In this document: one piece after another, positions 1 through 8,731 of the stretch | Layout: the number at the start of each line of letters is the position of its first letter | How positions within the stretch are numbered: the stretch's first letter is position 1 | DNA from: Desulfatiglans sp. | Lineage (GTDB): Bacteria > Desulfobacterota > DSM-4660 > Desulfatiglandales > HGW-15 | Direction: 5' to 3' | NCBI GenBank assembly: GCA_012513605.1 | Contig: JAAZBV010000058.1 | Location: 1 to 41,315 of the forward strand | DNA: 41,315 nucleotides | The notes under the pieces: model-generated | What the model was told of the DNA's origin: nothing | Databases searched by the model: none | The model's input: the letters and a program-made list of their open reading frames with translations, nothing else | Made by a program: the position numbers and the translations under genes

Positions 1-213
1 AGTGATGTCAGGACAACCATGATTTACACTCATACCATTAAGAGCCAGACAAAAAAGGAGGCTAAAAGCCCCCTGGATTTTTAGTATGCACATGAATAGC
101 CGATGCCCCTTTGATGTATAAGGCTTAGCAATTGTGAGTAATTGACACTATTTATTCTGTCACTCCCCGCACGAGTGTGGATTATAAAACCTGTAACCTG
201 TTGGAATTACATC

Positions 214-251
214 ATTTGGTGAATTTGGCAATATTGCCAAATTCACCAAAT
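214..251. repeat. Perfect 38-bp palindrome without a loop
   Basis: The half site ATTTGGTGAATTTGGCAAT is followed directly by its exact reverse complement. Each arm also contains two TTTGG words 9 bp apart, so the site reads as two nested dyads. It lies far upstream of hisC (start 861). It could be a large operator, a cruciform-forming site or a mobile miniature repeat; nothing in the window decides between these. Confidence 0.85.
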
Positions 252-370
252 ACCGATTAGCATAACTGTAACATTATGATTTATTTGACGATATTCAAAA
301 ATATGCCTTCCCCAAATAGCATGTCTTGAGAGCTTTAAAAAAATAGAATGATGTCAATAGGTGTTTATAA

Positions 371-587
371 AAGAAAGGCGCAGGGCGCAGGGAAAAAAAT
401 GAACGTCGAACATCGAACATCCAACGCTGAACATCGAATGAAAAGCAAAAAAAGGCGCAGGGCACAGGGGAAAAAATGAACGTCGAACATCGAACATCCA
501 ACGCTGAACATCGAATGAAAAGAGATAAGAAAGAAAGGCGCAGGGCGCAGGGGGAAAAATGAACGTTGAACGTTGAACTTTGAATAA
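371..587. repeat. Three-copy tandem repeat, unit about 77-83 bp
   Basis: Each unit begins with a G-rich block (AAAGGCGCAGGGCGCAGGG), then an A-run, ATGAACGTCGAAC and a run of CGAACAT-like words ending in GAATGAAAAG. Units start near 371, 448 and 531. The third diverges after the A-run into GAACGTTGAACGTTGAAC. Related G-rich words recur at 12495, 31563, 36821 and 37382, so the block is part of a dispersed repeat family in this genome. Confidence 0.85.
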
Positions 588-616
588 AAAGACAATAAGG
601 CAGGCGATAGAAAAGC

Positions 617-638
617 GGGCAGACACGCAGGTCTGCCC
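617..638. repeat. Hairpin GGGCAGAC / GTCTGCCC
   Basis: Perfect 8-bp arms (617-624 and 631-638) with a 6-nt loop, followed by CCTACG. The same style of hairpin ending in CCCCTAC recurs at 32664-32745. It has no T-run, so it is more likely a dispersed REP-like repeat than a terminator. Confidence 0.6.
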
Positions 639-860
639 CTACGAAAAACAAAAAATACTTTTTGATAATCTAATGAGAAGCCTTACTCCGTGCCCTCCGT
701 GGTGAAAATGGATTCCTAACCCAGCTTTTTATAAAATATGGCAAAATACTTGCTATTCCCGGCCCCTTTGATATAAAAATTGGATATTTTTAAAATGCAT
801 ACGGCAAAACCCATAAGGCTTATGTTAGACCAGCCTGTATACGTTATATGAGGAAAAAAT

Positions 861-1952
861 ATGAAAAGACTCACAACAGAAAAGATAGATCGGCTTATCC
901 CCTATCCACCTGGAAAGCCCATAGAAGAGCTTGAAAGGGAACTGGGCATCACAGGCTCCATCAAACTTGCCTCAAATGAAAACCCTATCGGGCCATCGCC
1001 TATGGCAGTAAAGGCGATCATGGATAACCTGAACCGGCTTAACAGGTATCCGGACGGGAGCAGCTATTACCTGAAGGAAAAACTCTCAAAGATATTTAAC
1101 CTCCCCATGGAAAGGATATTAACCGGGAACGGATCAAACGAGTTGATAGAACTTGCTATCCGTACATTTATTACCCCCGGTGAAGAGGTTATACAGGCAA
1201 TCCCGACCTTTCTTGTGTATGAGAAGGTGGTTAATGGCGCTGGTGGAGAACTTGTGTCAATAGACCTTAAGGATTTCCGGATTGACATTGATGCAATTAA
1301 AAGGGCTGTAACCCCCAAAACAAAGCTGATCTTTATCAATAACCCCAACAACCCCACAGGCACATGGCTCTCAAAAGAGGAGGTCAGTGGTTTTTTAGAG
1401 TGGGTGCCAGAGGATATTGTGGTAGTTATTGATGAAGCATATATTGAATTTTCATCAGACAGGGTGGCGCGTGGCACAGATTTTCTGGATAAACGTGACA
1501 GGCTCATCATATTAAGGACATTCTCAAAGCTCTACGGGCTTGCGGGATTAAGGATAGGTTACGGCTTCTCATCACCGGAGATTGTGGATTATATAAACAG
1601 GGTAAGGCAGCCATTCAATTTAAACCTTCTTGCCCAAGCCGCGGCAGTAGCTGCCCTTGATGACACCGATTTTGTCAAAAAAACACTTGATCTTACAAGG
1701 GAAGGGCTGAAATGGTTATATAAAAATCTGGAGGATATAGGGCTTTCGTGCATACCCACTGAGACCAACTTTTTCCTGATAAAGGTACCTTCAGGCGCTA
1801 AAAGCATCTACCAGCTTATGCTCAGGGAGGGCGTCATAATCCGCTCCATGGAGAGCTATGGACTCAAAGAATATATAAGGGTTAATGTTGGACTTCCAGA
1901 GGAAAATGAGCGGTTTATAAACACCCTGAAAAAGGTCATCAGCAGCCTGTAA
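861..1952 (+). CDS. hisC: Histidinol-phosphate aminotransferase
   Basis: A 363-residue PLP-dependent class I/II aminotransferase that converts imidazole-acetol phosphate and glutamate to histidinol phosphate in histidine biosynthesis; cytosolic. Visible signatures are the N-terminal IKLASNENPIGPS, the FINNPNNPTGTW strand-loop, VVIDEAYIEF and the cofactor-lysine segment TFSKLYGLAGLRIGYG with Lys223. Length is normal for HisC. The ATG is preceded by GAGGAA. cmk follows after 22 bp, so the two are probably cotranscribed. Other aromatic aminotransferases of this fold are the main alternative; no other his gene is nearby. Confidence 0.93.
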   Translation: MKRLTTEKIDRLIPYPPGKPIEELERELGITGSIKLASNENPIGPSPMAVKAIMDNLNRLNRYPDGSSYYLKEKLSKIFNLPMERILTGNGSNELIELAIRTFITPGEEVIQAIPTFLVYEKVVNGAGGELVSIDLKDFRIDIDAIKRAVTPKTKLIFINNPNNPTGTWLSKEEVSGFLEWVPEDIVVVIDEAYIEFSSDRVARGTDFLDKRDRLIILRTFSKLYGLAGLRIGYGFSSPEIVDYINRVRQPFNLNLLAQAAAVAALDDTDFVKKTLDLTREGLKWLYKNLEDIGLSCIPTETNFFLIKVPSGAKSIYQLMLREGVIIRSMESYGLKEYIRVNVGLPEENERFINTLKKVISSL

Positions 1953-1974
1953 CTAATTGAAATAGGACAATAAT

Positions 1975-2646
1975 ATGAAACAGCCGGTAATAACAATCGA
2001 TGGCCCGGCAGGTGCTGGAAAGAGCACCGTAAGCCGCACCCTGGCAAAAAGACTTAACCTTGTATACCTTGATACAGGCGCTATGTACCGGGCGGTCGCA
2101 CTCCAGGCAAAGAGGGAGAATATCCCATTTTCAGACGGTAATGCACTTTACAGGATGTGCGAAAGGATAAATATTCATTTTAAGGTGAATGGTGATAATT
2201 CAACTATTTATATTGATAATGAGGACGTTTCAGTGCAAATCAGAATGCCTGAGATGGACATGCTGTCATCCTCTGTCTCTGCGGTCCCAGAGGTGAGAAA
2301 GGCCATGACTGCACTACAGCGCAAAATCGGTGAAAAGGGGGGCATTGTTGCAGAGGGGAGGGATATGGGCACAGTGGTATTCCCTGATGCGGATTTTAAA
2401 TTTTTTGTTACTGCCTCCCCGGAGGTACGCGCACAAAGGCGCTATGATGAGAGAAAGGCCAGGAATGAAGTTATAGACATTAATAAGGTCGAGGCGGATA
2501 TCAGAAAAAGGGATGAACAGGATCAGTCAAGAAAACTTGCCCCTTTAAAACCGGCAGATGAGGCGATTTTGATAGATACCTCCGGAATGGAGATAGACAG
2601 GGTTATAGAGATTATTCTTTCTCATATAAAAAGCGCCGGCATATAA
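1975..2646 (+). CDS. cmk: Cytidylate kinase
   Basis: A 223-residue (d)CMP kinase that phosphorylates CMP and dCMP with ATP. The P-loop GPAGAGKST (residues 9-17) is followed by YLDTGAMYRAVAL, the NMP-binding segment, and VAEGRDMGTVVFPDADFKFF, all typical of bacterial Cmk. Length is as expected. It sits between hisC and rpsA; the cmk-rpsA neighbourhood is a widespread bacterial arrangement, which supports the call. A 117-bp AT-rich gap to rpsA could hold an internal promoter. Confidence 0.96.
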   Translation: MKQPVITIDGPAGAGKSTVSRTLAKRLNLVYLDTGAMYRAVALQAKRENIPFSDGNALYRMCERINIHFKVNGDNSTIYIDNEDVSVQIRMPEMDMLSSSVSAVPEVRKAMTALQRKIGEKGGIVAEGRDMGTVVFPDADFKFFVTASPEVRAQRRYDERKARNEVIDINKVEADIRKRDEQDQSRKLAPLKPADEAILIDTSGMEIDRVIEIILSHIKSAGI

Positions 2647-2763
2647 TCGCATACAGGAATAATAATATATTATACTGTTGATAATTTTAAAAAAATTTGG
2701 TAAAAAAGCAGGCTTATTAAAATCCTTTTTAAAGGAAAAACTATTCAGGGGGTACTTTGTTTA

Positions 2764-4608
2764 ATGAACAAACCAACAGACAAAATTTTAGATGGCAATC
2801 AGGAAGAAATTAACAATCAGACTAATTTGGATGATAATTTCAAAAAAGAGAGTGAAAATTCCGGTGACATGAGTGATGACAGCCTTTATTCAGATTATTC
2901 AGGCAGCGAAGAGGATGATGGCAGCTCAGGCGAAGACAGCTTTATGGAGCTCTATGAGAAGAGCCTCAAGAGTATTCAGGAGGGAGAGCTTGTTACCGGC
3001 GAGATCGTTATGATCGGCAAAGAATATGTCCTGGTTGATGTAGGATACAAGTCAGAAGGCCAGATCCGTATCAATGAATTCATTGATGCAGACGGCAACA
3101 TGACTGCTAAGGTGGGCGACAAGATAGATGTACTCCTTGAAAAACGCGAGGATGATGACGGCAGGATAATCCTCTCAAAAGAAAAGGCAGCAAAGATAAA
3201 GATATGGGATGAGATCAAGAATATCTATGAAGAGGACCGCACTGTTGAAGGTGAAATAGTCGCAAGGCTCAAGGGTGGTATGGCCGTTGATATAGGTCTT
3301 CAGGCATTTCTGCCCGGTTCACAGATTGACCTCAAACCTGTAAGAAATTTTGATTCTCTTATAGGCACAAAACACGAATTCAAGATACTCAAATACAACA
3401 AGAGAAGGGCAAATATAGTCCTCTCCAGAAGGGCGCTCCTTGAGAAAGACCGCAAGGTAAAACGTGATCAAACCATGCATGATATCAGGGAAGGTGCTGT
3501 CCTTACTGGCACAGTAAAGAATATAACAGATTACGGTTTCTTTATTGACCTGGGCGGGATAGACGGTCTCCTCCATATTACAGATATATCATGGGGCAGA
3601 GTAGGCCACCCATCAGAACTGTATCAGGTTGGTGATGAGATCACCGTAAAGATACTCAAGTATGATGAAGAAAAAGAGAGGGTCTCTCTGGGCCTTAAAC
3701 AGCTTAACCCTGATCCATGGATAAATGCCAATGCAGATTACCCGATCAACACAAAGGTAAAAGGAAAGGTAGTAAGCCTTGCTGATTACGGCGCATTTGT
3801 CGAGATAAAGGAGGGCATTGAGGGGCTTATCCACGTATCCGAGATGTCATGGACACGAAAGATCAGGCATCCTTCACAGATACTGAAGGTGGGCGATGAG
3901 GTAGAGGCGGTCGTGCTCAATATAGACACTGAAAATAAGAGAATATCTCTTGGCCTGAAACAGGTAGAGCCAAACCCCTGGAAGGTGATAGGTGAGAAAT
4001 ACCCCATAGGCACTACCATTGAGGGCCGAATCAAGAATATCACTGACTTCGGCATCTTTATAGGCATTGATGAAGGTATAGACGGCCTTGTTCATATCTC
4101 TGACATCTCATGGACAAAGAGGATCAAACACCCCTCAGAGGTATATAAGAAGGGTGAAGAGGTTCAGGCGGTTGTCCTTAATATCGACGAGGAAAACGAG
4201 AGATTTTCACTTGGCATCAAGCAGCTTGCAGTTGACCCGTGGGATGAGATACCTGAAAGGTACAAACCCGGCACGAGGGTTACCGGCACTGTTACCAACA
4301 TAACCGACTTTGGCGTTTTTGTTGAGCTTGAAGAGGGGATCGAAGGCCTTATACATGTGTCAGAGCTGACAAAGGATAAGAGCGGAAACGCATTAAGCAG
4401 ATTCAAGGTAGATGATGTTATCCAGGCAAAGGTCATCAATATAGCAAAGGATGACAAGAAGATAGCCCTTTCAATCCGTAAACTTGAGGAGGCCGAAGAG
4501 AAGGATATGTACAGAAGCTATCTCAACAATGGAAAGGAAGCCACCTCAAACCTTGGTGAACTGCTCAAGGCAGGCATGCTTGACCTTGAAAACAAGAACC
4601 AGGATTAA
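2764..4608 (+). CDS. rpsA: 30S ribosomal protein S1
   Basis: A 614-residue protein with six S1 RNA-binding OB repeats. The first two are divergent (around GEIVMIGKEYVLVDVGYKSEG and GEIVARLKGGMAVDIGLQAF). The last four are canonical, with YGFFIDL, YGAFVEI, FGIFIGI and FGVFVEL cores plus G(L/I)(L/I)H(V/I)S/T. S1 binds mRNA leaders on the small subunit. The roughly 65 N-terminal residues form an unusual low-complexity acidic tail rich in Asp, Glu and Ser that precedes the first domain. The start has only a weak upstream GGGGGT. A strong hairpin terminator follows at 4676-4704. Confidence 0.96.
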   Translation: MNKPTDKILDGNQEEINNQTNLDDNFKKESENSGDMSDDSLYSDYSGSEEDDGSSGEDSFMELYEKSLKSIQEGELVTGEIVMIGKEYVLVDVGYKSEGQIRINEFIDADGNMTAKVGDKIDVLLEKREDDDGRIILSKEKAAKIKIWDEIKNIYEEDRTVEGEIVARLKGGMAVDIGLQAFLPGSQIDLKPVRNFDSLIGTKHEFKILKYNKRRANIVLSRRALLEKDRKVKRDQTMHDIREGAVLTGTVKNITDYGFFIDLGGIDGLLHITDISWGRVGHPSELYQVGDEITVKILKYDEEKERVSLGLKQLNPDPWINANADYPINTKVKGKVVSLADYGAFVEIKEGIEGLIHVSEMSWTRKIRHPSQILKVGDEVEAVVLNIDTENKRISLGLKQVEPNPWKVIGEKYPIGTTIEGRIKNITDFGIFIGIDEGIDGLVHISDISWTKRIKHPSEVYKKGEEVQAVVLNIDEENERFSLGIKQLAVDPWDEIPERYKPGTRVTGTVTNITDFGVFVELEEGIEGLIHVSELTKDKSGNALSRFKVDDVIQAKVINIAKDDKKIALSIRKLEEAEEKDMYRSYLNNGKEATSNLGELLKAGMLDLENKNQD

Positions 4609-4675
4609 TAATGGTTTAGTCATCCCCGGGTGACACGATAGAGCATGAGGTAAAAGTTATACCTCGAAAATGAGC

Positions 4676-4704
4676 GCCTGCCCGTAATAACGGGCAGGCA
4701 TTTT
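4676..4704 (+). terminator. Rho-independent terminator after rpsA
   Basis: Ten-bp perfect stem GCCTGCCCGT / ACGGGCAGGC with the tetraloop AATA, followed by ATTTTAACTT. It sits about 70 bp after the rpsA stop and just before sppA, separating the two transcripts. Confidence 0.85.
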
Positions 4705-4735
4705 AACTTAATAACCCTTCCAGAAGATATTTGTC

Positions 4736-5638
4736 ATGAAAAAACACCCTGTTTTAACCACCATATTGATTCTGTTATGTTTGGTAATTGGATTAGGTCT
4801 TATCATGAAGGCGATCAGCAGCTCCATGGGCAGCTCATCAGGGATAGCCTTTACCAACAAGATTGGCGTCATCCCGATAATCGGCGCCATTGATGATTCA
4901 ACAGAGCTGCTAAAACAGATCACCACCTTTGCAAAGGACAAATCAATCAAGGCCATCATACTGCGTATAGATTCACCGGGAGGGGGTGTTGGCGCATCCC
5001 AGGAGGTCTACCGTGAGGTCATGAGGACAAGGGAGACAAAAAAGGTAATAGTCTCAATGGGGGGCACGGCTGCATCAGGTGGCTATTATATAGCCGCTGC
5101 CGGTAACAGCATTGTTGCCAACCCTGGCACCATCACAGGCAGTATCGGGGTTATAATGCAGTATTACCAGTACAGGGAGCTTGCTGAAAAAATCGGGTTT
5201 AAAATTGAGGTAATCAAAAGCGGTGAATTCAAGGACATAGGGAATCCCCACAGAGAACTCACTGATAAGGAGCGGGAAATACTTGATGCTGTTATCACTG
5301 ATATTCAGACCCAGTTTGTAAATGATGTTGCAGAGGGCAGGAACCTTACCCCTGAAAAGGTGAGGGAGATAGCTGACGGCAGGGTATTTACAGGAGCAAT
5401 GGCAAAGGAGTGGGGGCTGGTTGATAGGCTTGGCAACTTTGAAGATGCAGTGGCCCTGGCAAAGGAATATGCAGAGATAGATGGCGATGTAAACCTTGTT
5501 TATCCTGCAAAAAAGAGATTATCCATTATTGATCTCTTAAGGGGTGAGGCAGCAGAATCCATATCAAAGGCGCTCAGGAATATCTCAGTCTCTACCATAG
5601 AATACAGGTGGAATGGATTTTCTAGCGGAATGAACTGA
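4736..5638 (+). CDS. sppA: Signal peptide peptidase SppA (short form)
   Basis: A 300-residue S49-family membrane serine protease that degrades cleaved signal peptides. One N-terminal transmembrane segment (residues 7-26) anchors a periplasmic protease domain. The nucleophile is Ser114 in MGGTAASGGYYIA and the general base is Lys166 in KSGEFKDIGNP, the Ser/Lys dyad of SppA. The short single-domain length matches the form common outside enterobacteria. The start has no clear ribosome-binding site. Its 3' end overlaps the convergent gene at 5622 by 17 bp. Confidence 0.93.
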   Translation: MKKHPVLTTILILLCLVIGLGLIMKAISSSMGSSSGIAFTNKIGVIPIIGAIDDSTELLKQITTFAKDKSIKAIILRIDSPGGGVGASQEVYREVMRTRETKKVIVSMGGTAASGGYYIAAAGNSIVANPGTITGSIGVIMQYYQYRELAEKIGFKIEVIKSGEFKDIGNPHRELTDKEREILDAVITDIQTQFVNDVAEGRNLTPEKVREIADGRVFTGAMAKEWGLVDRLGNFEDAVALAKEYAEIDGDVNLVYPAKKRLSIIDLLRGEAAESISKALRNISVSTIEYRWNGFSSGMN

Positions 5639-6212
5639 CATCCCCCTTCCCTTCGCGTATCACCTCGGGGTAGTCATCAATCAAGGATATCACGCTTGAG
5701 GGCTCAGGTTTAAGCGCCCCCCCGTCTATAATCATCTCAAGTGAAGATTCATAAGCCTCTTTTATTGTGTAGGGGTCTTCATGGATAGCGCTTGTGGTTA
5801 TAATAGGCCGCCCAAGGGTCTCTACAATCGCAAGGCATATGTTGTTTGCCGGAACCCTGATCCCAACAGTCTTCCTTTTTGTAAGCATTATCTGGGGCAC
5901 AAGCTTGGTCCCTTCAAGGATGAATGTATATGGCCCTGGCAATAACCTTTTCATTGTCTTATAGGCAAAATCAGAGACCTTTGCATACTGGCTTATCCCC
6001 TTAAGGCTGTCGCAGATGATGGAGAAGGGCTGTTTCAGGGGCCTGTTCTTGAGCTGGTATATCCTCTGAATACCCTTTTTGTTATAAAGGTCACAGCCCA
6101 TGCCGTAAAAGGTATCTGTCGGGTAGGCTATAAGCCCTCCCTTATCAAGGGCCTCGCATACCATGTTAATGAGCCGCTGCTGCGGGTTGTCAGGATTAAT
6201 TGATATGATCAT
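5622..6212 (-). CDS. L-threonylcarbamoyladenylate synthase family protein (TsaC/YciO)
   Basis: A 196-residue Sua5/YciO/YrdC-domain protein. The signatures are GGLIAYPTDTFYGMGCDLYN, RPLKQPFSII, the LLPGPYTFIL strand and VGIRVPANNICL. The family makes threonylcarbamoyl-AMP for the t6A modification of ANN-decoding tRNAs. It lacks the C-terminal Sua5 domain. The overall style (KNRPLKQPFS, PGPYTFIL) is closer to YciO than to TsaC, so the exact role is open. It converges on sppA with a 17-bp tail overlap, meaning both mRNAs share antisense 3' ends. Confidence 0.88.
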   Translation of the reverse strand: MIISINPDNPQQRLINMVCEALDKGGLIAYPTDTFYGMGCDLYNKKGIQRIYQLKNRPLKQPFSIICDSLKGISQYAKVSDFAYKTMKRLLPGPYTFILEGTKLVPQIMLTKRKTVGIRVPANNICLAIVETLGRPIITTSAIHEDPYTIKEAYESSLEMIIDGGALKPEPSSVISLIDDYPEVIREGKGDVSSFR

Positions 6213-6336
6213 AGAGGGGCTTTTTATAAAAAAAGGTATTCTATGTCAAATCAATAAGTGAACTCTCATTATTGACAAATCTTATAAGAAATGGTCTTCT
6301 CTCCTTTCAATAATTAATTTTAACAGACAGTGGTCT

Positions 6337-7134
6337 ATGCTCCCTTTTAATTTACAACTTATATTCGCATTTGTGTTTGGCCTGACCATAGGCAGTTTCC
6401 TTAATGTTTGCATATACAGGCTGCCCCTTAAGAGATCCATCGTAACACCGCCATCAGCCTGCCCATCCTGTGGATACAGGATAAGATTCTATGACAACAT
6501 ACCTGTGCTGAGCTACCTGATGCTATGGGGAAGGTGCAGGAAATGCGGGACACACATATCCCTCATATACCCTGCGGTTGAACTTGCAACAGGCCTCATA
6601 AGCATGGCACTTCTTGTAAAATACAACATCCTGAATTCAAATTTCCCAGAATTTTTTATATACCTTATCTTTATTTCGGCGCTGATATGTATCGGGTTTA
6701 TAGACCTTGAACACCAGATAATACCTGATGTCATCTCAATCCCCGGTATAATAGCCGGCCTCTTCTTTTCCCTGGTTATTAGTCACATCCCCTGGATGGA
6801 CTCCCTGATAGGCATCCTTGCTGGAGGCGGAATACTTTATCTCGTGGCCATTCTTTTTGAACTCATCACGAAAAAGGAGGGGATGGGAGGGGGAGATGTC
6901 AAGCTCTTAGCCATGATCGGGGCATTTTTAGGGTGGAAGGCCATCCCTTTTGTCATCCTGGTATCATCCCTTACAGGGAGCATTATAGGGGGTGCGGCGC
7001 TTATGATGTCAAAAAAAGGCATCAGGACAAAGATACCCTTTGGCCCTTTTCTGGCCCTGGGAGCAGTGCTCTATGTCTTTTTCGGAAAAGAGATAATTAA
7101 CTGGTATATAAGTATTCTCTCCCCCGGTTTATGA
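6337..7134 (+). CDS. pilD: Type IV prepilin peptidase (A24A)
   Basis: A 265-residue integral membrane aspartic protease that cleaves and N-methylates type IV prepilins or type II secretion pseudopilins. The methylase-side zinc site is complete (Cys42, Cys45, Cys67, Cys70). The catalytic aspartates match Asp123 in GFIDLEHQIIPD and Asp187 in GMGGGDVKLLAMIG. Multiple hydrophobic segments follow. No pilin genes are in view, so its substrates lie elsewhere. The downstream kinase gene starts 31 bp later and may be in the same transcript. Confidence 0.94.
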   Translation: MLPFNLQLIFAFVFGLTIGSFLNVCIYRLPLKRSIVTPPSACPSCGYRIRFYDNIPVLSYLMLWGRCRKCGTHISLIYPAVELATGLISMALLVKYNILNSNFPEFFIYLIFISALICIGFIDLEHQIIPDVISIPGIIAGLFFSLVISHIPWMDSLIGILAGGGILYLVAILFELITKKEGMGGGDVKLLAMIGAFLGWKAIPFVILVSSLTGSIIGGAALMMSKKGIRTKIPFGPFLALGAVLYVFFGKEIINWYISILSPGL

Positions 7135-7165
7135 ATAATTATTTTAATTCTTTCAGGGTATATAA

Positions 7166-8731
7166 TTGAAAACTCATATATTCGGGCTCAGGGCCGGCAT
7201 ACTGACACAACTTATATTCCTTATTGTCGCTGCAATGCTGCTTATTAATGTGGTTATATTAAACCTGTATGAAAAAGACCTGATCATAGAAAAGGAGAAA
7301 ACAGGGAGACTCCTTTTAAAAGGCATAGAATATATTACCGCTAATACAATAAAAGATAGCGAGCAAGAGTTTAAAAATATCTATTTTGACACTGATTTTG
7401 CTTCCCTTATCCAGGAGATGCTGGACGCAGGTGAATACATGGGGATTGCCATTGTAAATATCTCTGGCGAATCGGTGTTCAGCATTGGCCTTGATCATGA
7501 GGCAAAGCAATATGGCCTGACCCTGGCAATGACGGCCATGAATACCCTTAGCCAGTCTGTCAATAATAAGGGTGTGACATGGGGTGTGCTCTGGCCCAGA
7601 AAAAAGGAACTCTATCTGTCAACCCCATTAAAATACAAAGGGCGCGTTATTGGCGGCATATCAGCTCTATCCTCACTTGTGCCTGTTTACGAGACATTAA
7701 GAAGGTCTGAAAGGCTGGTAATCATATACATAGCGATTGATACCCTTGTGCTTGCGCTTGTGGGCATATATCTCCTGTCAAGGATTGTTGTAAACCCGAT
7801 ACACAAACTACTCAGGATGACAATGGAATATGAAGGAAGCGAATTTTTGATATCAACAGGTGAAACGCCGGCAAACGAGATAGGAAACTTGACAAGGGCG
7901 CTCGCTAATATGCTGAAAAGGCTTGACGAAAATAAAAGAGAACTAAAGTCTCATATTGTATCTTTAGAAAAGGCTAATAAAGAGCTTAAGGCTGCCCAGA
8001 ATGAGATAGTGCAGTCTGAAAAACTGGCCTCTGTTGGAAGGCTCGCAGCAGGCATAGCCCATGAGATAGGAAACCCCATCGGTATTATCCTGGGCTATAT
8101 TGATCTGATAATGAAGGGAGGCCTCACGCCAGAGGAAGAAAAGGATTTTTTAACGAGGGTTGAAGGTGAGATATCAAGGGTTAACAATATTATCAGGCAG
8201 CTTCTCGATTTTTCAAGAACATCTGAGGAGGAAAGGATAAGACTGAGCATCCATTCACTCATAACAGACACTGTTGAGATGCTCAAACCCCAGACAGGGA
8301 TGAATAAAATAGCAATTTCACTGGCGCTTACCGCAGAAAATGATAATGTGATTGCAGATAAAAACCAGCTGCAGCAGGTCTTTCTTAATATCCTGATAAA
8401 CTCCATTGATGCCCTTTCCGAAGAGGGAGATGTGATGGAAGATGCACAGATTCATGTTATCAGTAAAAACAGAAATGGCCTGCTTGAACTTGAATTTATC
8501 GATAATGGTCCGGGCATATCGGCTGATAAAGTTGATCATATTTTTGATCCTTTTTTTACGACAAAAGACCCTGGAAAGGGCACAGGGCTGGGGCTTTCTG
8601 TCTGCTACAGGATAATTGAGGCGTTAGGCGGCACAATAAGGGCGGAAAGCCAAGAGGGAAAGGGTATGATTATTCGCATTGACCTTCCCCTGAACAGTGA
8701 CCAGTATACATCTTCAGGAGAACCAGTATGA
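7166..8731 (+). CDS. Membrane sensor histidine kinase (NtrB-type output)
   Basis: A 521-residue kinase starting at TTG (7166), with AGGG about 8 bases upstream. Two transmembrane segments (about residues 12-32 and 178-200) flank a periplasmic sensor region of unknown ligand. A HAMP-like linker and a coiled coil follow, then a HisKA domain with phosphoacceptor His299 in GIAHEIGNPIGI, and a HATPase domain with N box (QQVFLNILINSIDAL), DNGPGI, FFTTKDPGKGTGLGLS. Its ATGA overlap with the next gene shows it is translationally coupled to an NtrC-type regulator, so the two form one sigma54-dependent system. Confidence 0.92.
   Translation: MKTHIFGLRAGILTQLIFLIVAAMLLINVVILNLYEKDLIIEKEKTGRLLLKGIEYITANTIKDSEQEFKNIYFDTDFASLIQEMLDAGEYMGIAIVNISGESVFSIGLDHEAKQYGLTLAMTAMNTLSQSVNNKGVTWGVLWPRKKELYLSTPLKYKGRVIGGISALSSLVPVYETLRRSERLVIIYIAIDTLVLALVGIYLLSRIVVNPIHKLLRMTMEYEGSEFLISTGETPANEIGNLTRALANMLKRLDENKRELKSHIVSLEKANKELKAAQNEIVQSEKLASVGRLAAGIAHEIGNPIGIILGYIDLIMKGGLTPEEEKDFLTRVEGEISRVNNIIRQLLDFSRTSEEERIRLSIHSLITDTVEMLKPQTGMNKIAISLALTAENDNVIADKNQLQQVFLNILINSIDALSEEGDVMEDAQIHVISKNRNGLLELEFIDNGPGISADKVDHIFDPFFTTKDPGKGTGLGLSVCYRIIEALGGTIRAESQEGKGMIIRIDLPLNSDQYTSSGEPV

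Larger units (their letters stand above)
1..860. other. Gene-free leader region with repeats
   Basis: I see no convincing gene in this stretch; the open frames opposite the tandem repeat are low-complexity translations of the repeat itself. It holds a terminator-like hairpin near 57-85 (GGAGGCT / AGCCCCC, one mismatch, then TGGATTTTTA), a perfect 38-bp palindrome (214-251), a ~80-bp tandem repeat (371-587) and a short hairpin (617-638). The 3' end supplies the leader of hisC, with GAGGAA just before its ATG. Confidence 0.6.

Noticed and set aside
371-587. CRISPR-like array
   Set aside because: The units are nearly identical over their whole length with no unique spacers, and no cas genes are near. 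It is a tandem repeat.
295-651. Minus-strand open frames of 76-118 codons over the repeat
   Set aside because: They are translations of the tandem repeat in overlapping frames (repeated FDVQR/CSMFDVH words) with no start signals.
3319-4457. Several open frames opposite rpsA
   Set aside because: They mirror the highly repetitive S1 domains on the other strand and have no ribosome sites; rpsA explains the region.
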